DNA of 27,116 bases from DASRRB01 sp036732755 (lineage in GTDB: Bacteria; Planctomycetota; B15-G4; SIAN01). Of the stretch, positions 8,901-16,169 are shown piece after piece (position 1 is the first letter of the stretch; the number at the start of each line of letters is the position of its first letter). The notes beneath the pieces were generated by a model. The model had not been told where the DNA came from. It worked only from the letters and a program-made list of their open reading frames with translations, and ran no database searches. The translations under genes were made by a program, and so were the position numbers. The stretch lies in the NCBI GenBank assembly GCA_036732755.1, contig DAINBU010000065.1, positions 1-27,116 of the forward strand, in the 5' to 3' direction.

Positions 8901-9631
8901 ATGCGCTCGAGATCCTCGACGGTCTTGACGAATCCCACGCCGCGGATGAAGAACTCGACGCCGTTGTCCTCGACGACCTTGGCGCCCACGTCGATGTTGC
9001 TCTTGCGGACGGCCTCGAAGACGTCCATGAGCGTGACGCGATGAGCGCGGAGCTTGTCGGGATGGACGTCGACCTGGTACTGCTTGACGAAGCCGCCGAT
9101 GCTCGCGACTTCGCTCACGCCCTCGACCGAGTTGATCTGGTACCGGACGTACCAGTCCTGGATCGAGCGCAGCTCCGCGAGGTCGAAGCCCTCCCCCTCC
9201 ACCGTGTACCAATAGATCTGACCGAGCGCGGTCGCGTCCGGTCCGAGCACGGGCGACACGCCCATCGGCAGTCGCTGCTGGGCGACGTTCATCCGCTCCA
9301 GAACTCGCGAGCGCGCCCAGTAGTAGTCCACGTCGTCCTTGAAGATGACGAAGACCATCGAGAAGCCGAGCCCTGACATCGAACGGATGGACTTCACGCC
9401 CGGCGTGCCCGTCAGGCTCGTCGTGAGCGGGAACGTGACCTGGTCGTCGACGTCCTGCGGACTGCGTCCCTCCCAGTCGGCGTAGACGATGACCTGCTTC
9501 TCGCCGATGTCCGGAATGGCGTCGACCGCCGTGCGCACGATGGCGAAGTACCCGCCGACGCCCAGTCCGGCGAGGATGAGGACCATCAAGAAGACGTTCT
9601 TGAGGCACCAGCGAATGATGGCATCGACCAT
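5948..9631 (-). CDS. cusA: CusA/CzcA-family heavy-metal efflux RND transporter, enlarged
   Basis: This is the inner-membrane proton-driven pump of a tripartite efflux system, most like the Cu(I)/Ag(I) exporter CusA. It shows AIPDIGEKQVIVYADW near residue 37, DYYWARSRVLERM near 102, TM4 with GDVADMG (Asp407/Asp410, proton-relay region) and the CusA methionine ladder: LLYMP (Met724), IGMMES (Met774/775) and VMLQTG (Met849). At 1227 residues it is about 180 longer than E. coli CusA. The surplus lies mainly between about 520 and 715, after TM6. It contains two additional hydrophobic stretches and a charged domain before the GREFMPPLDEG segment. ATG at 9631 has AAGG about seven bases upstream and follows the adaptor gene by 15 nt. 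The ATPase gene follows 6 nt downstream. The metal specificity is inferred from the Met residues. The gene symbol marks the family. Confidence 0.95.
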   Translation of the reverse strand: MVDAIIRWCLKNVFLMVLILAGLGVGGYFAIVRTAVDAIPDIGEKQVIVYADWEGRSPQDVDDQVTFPLTTSLTGTPGVKSIRSMSGLGFSMVFVIFKDDVDYYWARSRVLERMNVAQQRLPMGVSPVLGPDATALGQIYWYTVEGEGFDLAELRSIQDWYVRYQINSVEGVSEVASIGGFVKQYQVDVHPDKLRAHRVTLMDVFEAVRKSNIDVGAKVVEDNGVEFFIRGVGFVKTVEDLERIVIRQEGGTPITLRNVGTVQLGPDFRRGALDKAGIEAVGGVVLMRYGENPREVMERVQAKIAQLEPGLPSRALQDGRTSKVRIVPFYDRTTIVNETIGTLKEALSQEALLASIVILVFLLHLRTTVTVLATLPLAVALTFILMYLSGVDSNIMSLAGLAIAIGDVADMGIIMSENIYRRIASATDAEKRDKGHFGIVYEGATEVGGAIITAVSNTIVSFIPVFFLTDQEGKLFKPLAFTKTFAIGSSVVLAVTVVPFLCYLLFRPVKWRTQVTAATALGVGALATLATHAAFAWGLAKGHGEGWLISAAVGVGVALCVVRMTRERFVPLEQNRVSRLIARGYVPTLGWILAHKKVFLVLPLLILLSGTSVWLGVGTTLWPVEAAVNLFARAPASPELKRVMHAPPDEPVVRPLVEFDRLRWEVVRHADGGERFRIRWRRTDPNERDAEIAAGTAVVREGRILPGIGREFMPPLDEGSLLYMPSLLPQGSLSQAIQVNSTQDLAIASVPEVESVVGKIGRAESALDPAPIGMMESIIILKPEDEWRTRGVERFFSDWPGFLRTPLAWAWPEERRITKAEILAELQEKTAIPGVLPTFLQPIQTRLVMLQTGFRAMMGVKIYGSDLREIERIGLQIEQLLHEVPGATDIVADRIVGKPYIQIDIDRDRIGRYGVNIRDVQDVIEVALGGMNLMETVEGRERYPIRIRLARDFREDTESIQRISVPTSSGAQVPLVQLATITTVLGPQEIKGERGLLVGYVTMNTRDRDEVSVVDDAEALLQQAVMDGRLKLPSGYYWEWSGQFENQVRATARMRILVPITLSIMFVMLYLGFTRWWIAPVIFFGVLVSASGGFIMLALWGANLSIAVWVGFLVLFGVVDDDGVVIGTYLEGSFKDRQFKSIAEIRAATTEACLKRIRPCLMTIATTVFGLMPIFWATGRGADVMKPMAIPSVGGMAVSLITLFIVPCVFCGVEEWKWRRSRRAAAT

Positions 9632-9646
9632 TTCGGAGCCTTGCCG

Positions 9647-11116
9647 TCAGTGCTTGTGTTGGGTTGCGTCGCCGTCGGGCTTGGGTGGTGCCGCGCCGTG
9701 GTCGTGACCGGCCGAGCCGCCCATCAGACCGCCGGGATAGAAGAGGCTCGGGTGCCCCGTGATCTGGAATTGGCTGTCGATGAGGAAGCCGCCGCGCGTG
9801 ACCACGCGTTCGCCATCGACGACGCCCTTCAACACCGGGACGAAGCCGCCGCTGCGCGGGCCCAGGACGACCTCGCGCGGTTCGAACAGGCCGCGGGACT
9901 TCTCGACGTAGACGATCTGCCGGGTGCCGCTGTCGAGGACCGCCGTCACCGGCACCACGAGCAATCCGGTCGCGGGATGCGCCGCGACGTCGGACTTCGG
10001 ACCGACGATCTGCTCCAGCTGCATTTCGCAGATCGGACAGTGACCCGAAGCGTCGCGGAGCACTTCCGGATGCATCGGGCAGGTGAACCTGCCCTCGACG
10101 CCGGTGGGAGCGGCGCGACCGTCGCCGGCCAGGGCCGACTGGATCACCGCGCTCGTGAACATCCCCGGCTTGAGCGCGTGGTCCGCGTTCTTGACGTGGA
10201 CGGGTACCCGGACCGTGCGCGTCTCCTCGTTCACGATCGGCTGCACGAACGTGACCATCCCGTCGAATGCCCGGCCGGGGAGGGCCTCGGCGGCGAGTTC
10301 GACCCGCTGCCCGTAACGGACCCAGACCAGGTCGTATTCATAGATGTCGAGGTACACCCACACGGTGTCGAGGTTGGCGACGCGGTAGAGCGCGTCGCCG
10401 GCCTTGAAGGCGCTGTTCTGCACGATCGCCTTCTCGATGACGGTGCCCTGGATGGGCGAGTAGAGCGTGACCCGGTCGGAGATCTTGTTGTCTTCGACCA
10501 GCGCGAGGATCTGTTCGTCGGTGAGTCCCCATCGCTTCAGCTTGAGCTTGGCCGTCTCCACCATCGGTCCGACCTGCCGGTCGGTACCGCCTCGGAGAGC
10601 GATCAGCAGCTCCTGCTGGGCGACGAGCAGCTCGGGGCTGTAGACCTCCGCGAGGTGGTCTCCGGCCTTGATCTCGACGCCGGTGAAGTTGACGAACAGT
10701 CGTTCGGCGTAGCCGTCGACGCGGGCGGTGACGGTCGCGAGCGACGACTCGTTGTACTGGACCTTGCCGACCGCGCGCAGCTCGCGGGAGTGCTCTCGCC
10801 GGGTCACCGGCGTGGTCTCCACGCTCGCCATCGCGAGGGCGTGGTCGGAAAACTGGAGCATCGGTTCTCCGGCCGACCCGGTCTGCGCCGCGTCGGCGAC
10901 GATGAGGGGCATCGCGCAGATCGGGCAGTTGCCGGGGCGGTCGAGCCTCACCTGCGGGTGCATCGAGCACGTGTAGGCCTGTCGTGAACTGGCGGGTGCG
11001 GCCGCGGGTCCGGTGGCGGCCATCCCATGCCGCGGATGGGAGCGACCGAGCACGTATCCGAGTCCGCCGGCTGCGACGACGACGACCGCGGCAAGGAGAA
11101 CGGGTCCGCGCTTCAT
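9647..11116 (-). CDS. cusB: CusB-type periplasmic adaptor (membrane fusion protein) with two heavy-metal-binding motifs
   Basis: The protein has 489 residues. An N-terminal membrane anchor or signal (VLLAAVVVVAAGGLGYVLG) is followed by a heavy-metal-binding domain, YTCSMHPQV...CPICAMPL (Cys50, Met52, His53, Cys64, Cys67). Next come lipoyl/hairpin and beta-barrel regions typical of RND adaptors (YAERLFVNFTGVEIKAGD, LYSPIQGTVIEKA, LKPGMFTSAVI). A second copy, FTCPMHPEV...CPICEMQL (Cys346, His349, Cys360, Cys363), is inserted between the barrel and the membrane-proximal domain (LVVPVTAVLDSG). The C-terminus is His-rich (HDHG, QHKH). It would bridge the RND pump and the outer-membrane channel, and the Cys/Met/His clusters may hand metal to the pump. 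ATG at 11116 overlaps the OMF stop (ATGA) and has a strong GGAGGAGG upstream. Confidence 0.95.
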   Translation of the reverse strand: MKRGPVLLAAVVVVAAGGLGYVLGRSHPRHGMAATGPAAAPASSRQAYTCSMHPQVRLDRPGNCPICAMPLIVADAAQTGSAGEPMLQFSDHALAMASVETTPVTRREHSRELRAVGKVQYNESSLATVTARVDGYAERLFVNFTGVEIKAGDHLAEVYSPELLVAQQELLIALRGGTDRQVGPMVETAKLKLKRWGLTDEQILALVEDNKISDRVTLYSPIQGTVIEKAIVQNSAFKAGDALYRVANLDTVWVYLDIYEYDLVWVRYGQRVELAAEALPGRAFDGMVTFVQPIVNEETRTVRVPVHVKNADHALKPGMFTSAVIQSALAGDGRAAPTGVEGRFTCPMHPEVLRDASGHCPICEMQLEQIVGPKSDVAAHPATGLLVVPVTAVLDSGTRQIVYVEKSRGLFEPREVVLGPRSGGFVPVLKGVVDGERVVTRGGFLIDSQFQITGHPSLFYPGGLMGGSAGHDHGAAPPKPDGDATQHKH

Positions 11117-12555
11117 CGATGTGCCTCCTCCGGAGTCGACGTCCGTGCAGGCGCAGGCTCCGTCGACGCATCGCTCGGCCCATGCTCGAGGAGCGGGGCG
11201 TTCGGCGGCGGAACGCCGGCGATCGCCAAGGACAGCGATGCGAGCGCGAGCTCGCGCTGCGTGCGAGCCTCGATGCCCATGAGCTCGAAGTCCAGGAGGG
11301 TTCGTTGCGCGTCGATGACGTCGAGGAATCCCGCGCGGCCGTTCACGTATCCGGAACGGGCGGCGTCGAGCGACTGCCTTGCCTTCGGCACGAGCTTCTC
11401 CGTCAGCAGGGCGTCGTTGCGCACGGACTCGCGATACATGTAGAGCATCGAGGCGAGCTCGGCGGCGATCGCCACCTGCTCCGCGGTGAGGCGGGCCTCC
11501 GCGGCACGCTTGCCCGCCTGCGCGCCGGCGATCTGCGCGGCGATCTTGTCGCGCCAGATCGGCAGCGTCATCCCCGCCGTCGGCCGGACCATGACCGGAC
11601 TCGCCTTCACGTCGACCTCGGCGCCGATGGAGAAATCGGGGACGCCCGACTTGCGCGCCAGCGCGAGCGACGCCTCGGCGCTGCGCACGTCGCTCTCCAT
11701 CGCGCGCAGATCCGGATTGCGGCGCAGCGCGGTCGCCAACAGATCGTCGGCCCGCGGTTCTCCGACGGAGGGCTCGAAGCTCTGCGGAAGCGGAGGATCG
11801 AACTCCGCCGGACCCAGCCCCAGCGCCGCCTTCCACTCCGCGGCGAGCGTGCCGCGCGAATCCTCGAAGTTCGCGAGCTGCGTCTCGATCTGATCGCGGG
11901 CGATCTGGGCGCGCAGCACGTCCTGGAGCGACACTCTTCCCGCGGCGTTCTGCTGCCGGGCGAGCTGCTCGATCTCCCCGAGGAGCCGCAGCGTCTCCTT
12001 CTGCACGCGGATCGTCTCTTCGAGGAAGTGCAGCCGGTAGTAGGCCCCCTTGACCGCGAGGGCGGTCCGGAGGACCTCGCGCTCGAAGCCGAAGTAAGCG
12101 CTGCGGCTCCCGGCGGCCATCACGTCGCCGGCCGCCCGCAGCTTGCCGGGGCCGGGCAGATCGATCATGAGGCCCGGCATGAGCGTCTCGACGGTGTCGG
12201 TGATGTCGGCCTCGAAGGTGAGGCGCGGATCGGGCAGCGAGCGCGCGGGTGCGATCTGCTCGACGGCCGCCGTCCAGGCGTAGTACGCCGCCTCCACGCG
12301 CGGGCTGTGGAGCATCGCGAACTCGAGGAAGTCCGCGAGCGGAGACGCCGTCGTGAGCGCCGGAAGCGCGGGCTTCGCGTCACCGGGACGGTAGCGCTGC
12401 GACACCACCGCGACGTCGGTGCGGGCGGCCCGCTCCGAGTCCGTGGGAGTCCCGGAGCACGCTGCCCACGCGATCAGCGCCGGCCCCGCGAGCGGCACGA
12501 CGCAGTCTCGCAACGACCGTCTCGTCGTCGTGGCGGGCGGACGCTCGAGAAGCAC
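11113..12555 (-). CDS. TolC/CusC-type outer-membrane efflux protein
   Basis: This 480-residue protein is the outer-membrane channel of the efflux system. It has two outer-membrane-efflux repeats: roughly residues 70-260 (AMLHSPRVEAAYYAW, VKGAYYRLHFLEETI) and 270-450 (ALRRNPDLRAMESDV, SGYVNGRAGFLDVIDAQRT). Long Ala/Leu/Gln-rich helices are characteristic of the periplasmic tunnel. The N-terminus has a hydrophobic stretch ending in WAACSG with Cys at about 33, a possible but non-ideal lipobox because Trp occupies the -3 position. The GTG start at 12555 has GGAGG six bases upstream. It starts 30 nt after the ettA stop, overlaps the adaptor gene by 4 nt, and begins the metal-efflux gene run. Confidence 0.92.
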   Translation of the reverse strand: MLLERPPATTTRRSLRDCVVPLAGPALIAWAACSGTPTDSERAARTDVAVVSQRYRPGDAKPALPALTTASPLADFLEFAMLHSPRVEAAYYAWTAAVEQIAPARSLPDPRLTFEADITDTVETLMPGLMIDLPGPGKLRAAGDVMAAGSRSAYFGFEREVLRTALAVKGAYYRLHFLEETIRVQKETLRLLGEIEQLARQQNAAGRVSLQDVLRAQIARDQIETQLANFEDSRGTLAAEWKAALGLGPAEFDPPLPQSFEPSVGEPRADDLLATALRRNPDLRAMESDVRSAEASLALARKSGVPDFSIGAEVDVKASPVMVRPTAGMTLPIWRDKIAAQIAGAQAGKRAAEARLTAEQVAIAAELASMLYMYRESVRNDALLTEKLVPKARQSLDAARSGYVNGRAGFLDVIDAQRTLLDFELMGIEARTQRELALASLSLAIAGVPPPNAPLLEHGPSDASTEPAPARTSTPEEAHR

Positions 12556-12585
12556 GCGGGTCCTCCGAAGGCGGCAGTGTGACCC

Positions 12586-14265
12586 TCAGCCCTTGAACTG
12601 CACGTACTTGATGCGGTGCGGCTGGTCGGCGTCGGTGCCGAGCTCCTCGTGGCGCTTCTCCATGTACGCCTGGTAGTTGCCCTCGAACCAGCGCACCTTC
12701 CCCTCGCCCTCGAAGGCGAGGATGTGGGTCGCGAGCCGGTCGAGGAACCAGCGGTCGTGGCTCACGACGATCGCGCAGCCGGCGAAGCGCAGCAGCGCCT
12801 CCTCGAGCGAACGCAGCGTGTCGACGTCGAGGTCGTTGGTCGGCTCGTCCAGGATCACGAGGTTGGCGCCCAGGCGGAGCAGCTTGGCGAGCTGCACGCG
12901 GTTGCGCTCGCCGCCGGAGAGGTTGCCGACCAGCTTCTGCTGGTCGGTCCCCTTGAACGCGAACTTGCTGACGTACGCGCGCGTGCTCGTGTCGCGCTTG
13001 CCGCCGACCTTGATCTGGTCGAAGCCGCCGCTGATCTCGTCGTACACGGTCTTCTTCGGGTCGAGCGACTCGCGCGTCTGGTCGACGTACGCCATCGTCA
13101 CCGTCGGCCCGATCGTCAACGTGCCCGCGTCGGGCTTCTCGGTCCCGATGATCATCTTCATCAGCGTGGTCTTGCCGGCGCCGTTCGGGCCGATGACGCC
13201 GATGATGCCGCCCGGCGGCAGCGCGAAGGTGAGCCCGTCGAACAGCACGCGCTCGCCGTAGCCCTTGCGGACGTCCTTCGCCTCGACCACGACGTTGCCG
13301 AGCCGCGGGCCCGCCGGGAGCTCGAGCTCGACCGGGTCGCTCGACCCCTCGGCGCTGTTCGCCTCCTGCAGCAGCTTCTCGTAGGCCTGCACTCGCGCCT
13401 TGGGCTTGGCGACGCGCGCCTTCGGCGACATGCGGATCCATTCGAGCTCGCGATCGAGCGTGCGCCGCCGCGACGCGTCGGCCTTCTCCTCGAGCTCGAC
13501 GCGCCGCTTCTTCTGCTCGAGCCACGAGGTGTAGTTGCCCTGCCACGGGATGCCGCGGCCGCGGTCGAGCTCGAGGATCCACTGCGCGACGTTGTCGAGG
13601 AAGTAGCGGTCGTGGGTGACCGCGATCACCGAGCCCTGGAACTCCTTCAGGTGGCGCTCGAGCCACGCGACCGAGCTCGCGTCGAGGTGGTTGGTCGGCT
13701 CGTCGAGGAGCAGCAGGTCGGGCTGCTGCATCAGCACCTTGCAGAGCGCGACGCGCCGCTTCTCCCCGCCCGAGAGATGCTGGCAGCGCGCCTCGAACGG
13801 CGGCAGCTCGAGCGCCTCGGCCGCGATCTCGAGCTCCCGCTCGAGCTCCCAGCCCTTCGCCGCGTCGATCTTCTCCTGCAGCGTGTTGAGCTCGTCGAGC
13901 AGCGCGGTCATGGTCGCCTCGTCGACGTCGGTCGCGAGCTTCGCGCTGATCTCCTCGTGGCGGGTGAGCAGCGCGCGCTTCTTGGCGATGGCGACCTCGA
14001 GCTCCTCGCGCACGGTCTTCGCCGGGTCGAGCTGCGGCTCCTGCGGCACGAAGCCGATGGCGGTGCCGGGGTGGACGTAGAGCTTGCCTTCGAAGTCCTT
14101 GTCGACGCCGGCCATGATCCGCAACAGCGTCGACTTGCCCTGGCCGTTGTTGCCGAGGACGCCGATCTTCGCGCCGTAGTAGTAGGACAGGCTGATGTCC
14201 TGGATCACGACCTTCTTGTCGTAGGCCCTCTGCACGCGCTCCATCTGCATGATGAAGTGCGCCAT
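12586..14265 (-). CDS. ettA: Energy-dependent translational throttle protein EttA (ABC-F ATPase)
   Basis: The protein has 559 residues, close to the 555 of E. coli EttA, a soluble ABC-F factor that binds the ribosomal E site and gates entry into elongation according to ATP/ADP. Two nucleotide-binding domains are complete: Walker A GNNGQGKST (about 38-46), signature LSGGEKRR and Walker B with DEPTNHLD, then GPNGAGKTT (about 356), LSGGERNR and DEPTNDLD. The inter-domain linker is charged, and the extended C-terminus ends in HRIKYVQFKG as in the family. No transmembrane segments are present. ATG at 14265 is preceded by GGAGAG at good spacing, and the N-terminus MAHFIMQMERV fits EttA homologues. 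The longer open frame upstream is Arg/Ser-rich and rejected. The outer-membrane efflux gene starts 30 nt downstream. Confidence 0.97.
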   Translation of the reverse strand: MAHFIMQMERVQRAYDKKVVIQDISLSYYYGAKIGVLGNNGQGKSTLLRIMAGVDKDFEGKLYVHPGTAIGFVPQEPQLDPAKTVREELEVAIAKKRALLTRHEEISAKLATDVDEATMTALLDELNTLQEKIDAAKGWELERELEIAAEALELPPFEARCQHLSGGEKRRVALCKVLMQQPDLLLLDEPTNHLDASSVAWLERHLKEFQGSVIAVTHDRYFLDNVAQWILELDRGRGIPWQGNYTSWLEQKKRRVELEEKADASRRRTLDRELEWIRMSPKARVAKPKARVQAYEKLLQEANSAEGSSDPVELELPAGPRLGNVVVEAKDVRKGYGERVLFDGLTFALPPGGIIGVIGPNGAGKTTLMKMIIGTEKPDAGTLTIGPTVTMAYVDQTRESLDPKKTVYDEISGGFDQIKVGGKRDTSTRAYVSKFAFKGTDQQKLVGNLSGGERNRVQLAKLLRLGANLVILDEPTNDLDVDTLRSLEEALLRFAGCAIVVSHDRWFLDRLATHILAFEGEGKVRWFEGNYQAYMEKRHEELGTDADQPHRIKYVQFKG

Positions 14266-14319
14266 TCGGATCTCTCCATGGTCGGTGGGTCGTCGAGTCG
14301 GGCCGAAAAAGGGGAGCAG

Positions 14320-14325
14320 ATTGTA
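14320..14325 (-). promoter_or_regulatory. Possible -10 element for ettA
   Basis: TACAAT (minus strand, 14325 to 14320) matches the TATAAT consensus at five of six positions and sits in the only AT-rich patch of the divergent 110-bp spacer between ettA and the DUF4912 gene. It would give a leader of about 45-50 nt for ettA. No convincing -35 hexamer is present at the expected distance. Confidence 0.28.
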
Positions 14326-14375
14326 AGTTGATTCGTGGCGCGCGGTGGCTGGATCCCGCGCAAGGGGAGGGGACG

Positions 14376-16169
14376 ATGGCGAAGCGCCGCGGCACGAAGG
14401 CGGTCCGGAAGGGCCAGAAAAAGAAAAAGAAGGTGGCGAAGCGCCGAAGCACGCGCGGCCGCAAGACCGCCCGCGAGGTCGTCCGGAACGGGTCGCGCCC
14501 GAAGGCGCGCAAGCCGGCGCCCGCCCGCGCTCCGAAGTCGATGCGCTCGCTCGCCTCCGTGAACGCGCCGGCGACGGTGACGAAGCTCGCGCCGCTCTCT
14601 CCCCACGACGCGCTGGTCGCGGCCGAGGAGGAGGTGGTCGCCGCCAAGTTCGCGCTCGCGCGGCCCGAGGAGCTGCGCGTCCTCGACGAGCGCGAGCGCG
14701 CCCGCTCGATCCCGTGGGGCTACGGGCGCGACAAGGTCGCCGCGATGGCCATCGATCCCGAGCGCCTCTACGTCTACTGGGAGGTGACCGACGAGGCGAT
14801 CGCGCGCGCGCGCTCGGAGCTCGGCGCGAGCGGCGACGACGCGTGGCTCGACCTGCGGGTGCACGACGTGACCGGGCTCGTCTTCGACGGCGGCAACGCG
14901 CACCACGTGGTCGACGTCGGCGTCGGCCGCGGCGACCGCCAGTGGTTCCTGCAGATCGGCCGGCCGACCTCGGAGGTGATCGTCGAGGTCGGCCTCCTCG
15001 CGCGCGACGGCCGCTTCGCGAAGGTCGCGCGCTCGCACCGCGTCGAGTTCCCGCGCCGCGAGCCTGCGCCTCCCGCCGCGCCCGAGTGGCTGGACGTGCG
15101 GCCGGTCGCACACGGCGGCGGCCGGCCGCACTTCGAGATCCAGCGCGCCGTGACCTCCGCCGCCGCGAGCGCTCCGCGGCACGCGGAGCCGGGAGGCGAG
15201 CGCGAGTGGAACGCGGCGCGCGGCGAATTCTTCGCCGCCGGCGCACCGTGGTCGCGCGCCTCGCCCTCCGACTTCGTCGGCGCGGCCGCGAGCTCCTCCT
15301 TCGCCTTCTGGAGCGAGTGGACCGCCGACGCGACGCGCACGGTCGAATGGTCGAACGCCCCCTCGAGCTGGCAGTGGCTCGGCCCCGCTTCCGAGGAGCG
15401 CTGGGAGTCGGGACCGTTCCCGCTCGAGGTCGCGACGCTCCCCGTCGCGGTCGAGGAGCGCTTCGGCGGAGAAGTCACCGTGCAGTCGTGGCGCGGGCTC
15501 ACGCGCGTGCAGTACGGGCCGTGGAGCGTGACGATCCGCAACGTCGGCGCGGTCGGCGGCGGGCGCGTGCTCGCGCGCTGGGAAGTACGGAAGAGCTTCA
15601 TCGTCGCCGGCAGCCGGCGGCGCTACGGGATGCGGAGCCTCCTCACCCGCTCGACGGTCGCGCGCACCCGGATCGGCGCGTCGGAGCAGTCGCTCGGCGC
15701 GAGCGAGGCGCGGCTCGAGGGAGCGAGCGAGCAGTGGCTCCTCGGCGGGAGCGAACTGCGGCTCGGCGGCGCGTCGGAGCTGCGCTGGCTCGGCGCGAGC
15801 GAGCTCGCGCAGGGCGGCCGCGCCGAGCGCGCCTTCGGCGGCGCGAGCGAGGCTTTCGCCCGCGGCGCGAGCGAGCGGCGCCTCGGCGGCGCGAGCGAGC
15901 TCGCGGAAGAGCGCGGCGGGAGCGAGCCGCGGATCATCCCGCCGCACGCGCCCTACCCCGCTCCAGCCCCCGCCCCCGCCGCTTCGGAATCGAGCTTCGA
16001 ACCGGTCAGCGCGCCGGCTTCGACTTCAACAGGTCCCGGATCTCCCCGAGCAGTTCCTCCTGTTTCGTCGGCGGCAGCGGCGTCGCCGACGGCGGCGCCG
16101 GCTTCCTCTGCAGCACCGTCATCAGCTTCACGACCAGGAAGACGCCGAACGCCACGAAGACGAAGTTGA
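14376..16169 (+). CDS. DUF4912-domain protein with basic N-terminal tail and GASE-type repeats
   Basis: The ORF encodes 597 residues from an ATG at 14376 with GGGGAGGGG immediately upstream; an earlier in-frame ATG at 14328 lacks such a site. Residues 1-55 are extremely basic (KKKKK, RKTAR, KARKP). A DUF4912 domain follows at about 115-228 (LYVYWEVTDEA, WLDLRVHDVTG, QWFLQIGRPTSEVIVEVGLL). A Trp/Ser-rich middle then leads to about ten G-A/G-S-E repeats at 434-517, and a Pro/Ala/Ser tail. The function of DUF4912 is unknown, and its immediate neighbours here are unrelated genes. No signal peptide or membrane segment is seen. The last 164 nt lie antisense to the 3' end of mscL, so the true C-terminus is uncertain. 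The main body is well supported by codon usage. Confidence 0.85.
   Translation: MAKRRGTKAVRKGQKKKKKVAKRRSTRGRKTAREVVRNGSRPKARKPAPARAPKSMRSLASVNAPATVTKLAPLSPHDALVAAEEEVVAAKFALARPEELRVLDERERARSIPWGYGRDKVAAMAIDPERLYVYWEVTDEAIARARSELGASGDDAWLDLRVHDVTGLVFDGGNAHHVVDVGVGRGDRQWFLQIGRPTSEVIVEVGLLARDGRFAKVARSHRVEFPRREPAPPAAPEWLDVRPVAHGGGRPHFEIQRAVTSAAASAPRHAEPGGEREWNAARGEFFAAGAPWSRASPSDFVGAAASSSFAFWSEWTADATRTVEWSNAPSSWQWLGPASEERWESGPFPLEVATLPVAVEERFGGEVTVQSWRGLTRVQYGPWSVTIRNVGAVGGGRVLARWEVRKSFIVAGSRRRYGMRSLLTRSTVARTRIGASEQSLGASEARLEGASEQWLLGGSELRLGGASELRWLGASELAQGGRAERAFGGASEAFARGASERRLGGASELAEERGGSEPRIIPPHAPYPAPAPAPAASESSFEPVSAPASTSTGPGSPRAVPPVSSAAAASPTAAPASSAAPSSASRPGRRRTPRRRS
15675..15926 (+). repeat. 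Tandem GASE-motif coding repeats
   Basis: Within the DUF4912 gene, ten copies of G-[AG]-S-E occur at spacings mostly of 7-9 residues, plus one degenerate RAE. Examples are GASEQSL, GASEARLE, GGSELRLG, GASELRWLG and GASERRLG. At DNA level the ggcgcgagcgag unit recurs imperfectly. Variation between copies at silent and coding positions suggests an old, functionally kept repeat rather than a recent expansion. Confidence 0.9.

Noticed and set aside
1778..9376. Several long plus-strand open frames opposite the left operon (for example 1778-3538, 3887-5917, 6986-9376)
   Set aside because: They are Arg/Asp/Glu/His-rich antisense shadows caused by high GC3 in the real minus-strand genes, with no recognisable motifs.
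14266..15246. N-terminal extension of ettA reaching to 15246
   Set aside because: The extension is low-complexity Arg/Ser sequence antisense to the DUF4912 gene. The EttA N-terminus begins at 14265 with a good ribosome-binding site.
15675..15926. GASE repeat DNA considered as a CRISPR-like or intergenic repeat array
   Set aside because: The units are imperfect, in phase with a coding frame and lack unique spacers, so this is a protein repeat.
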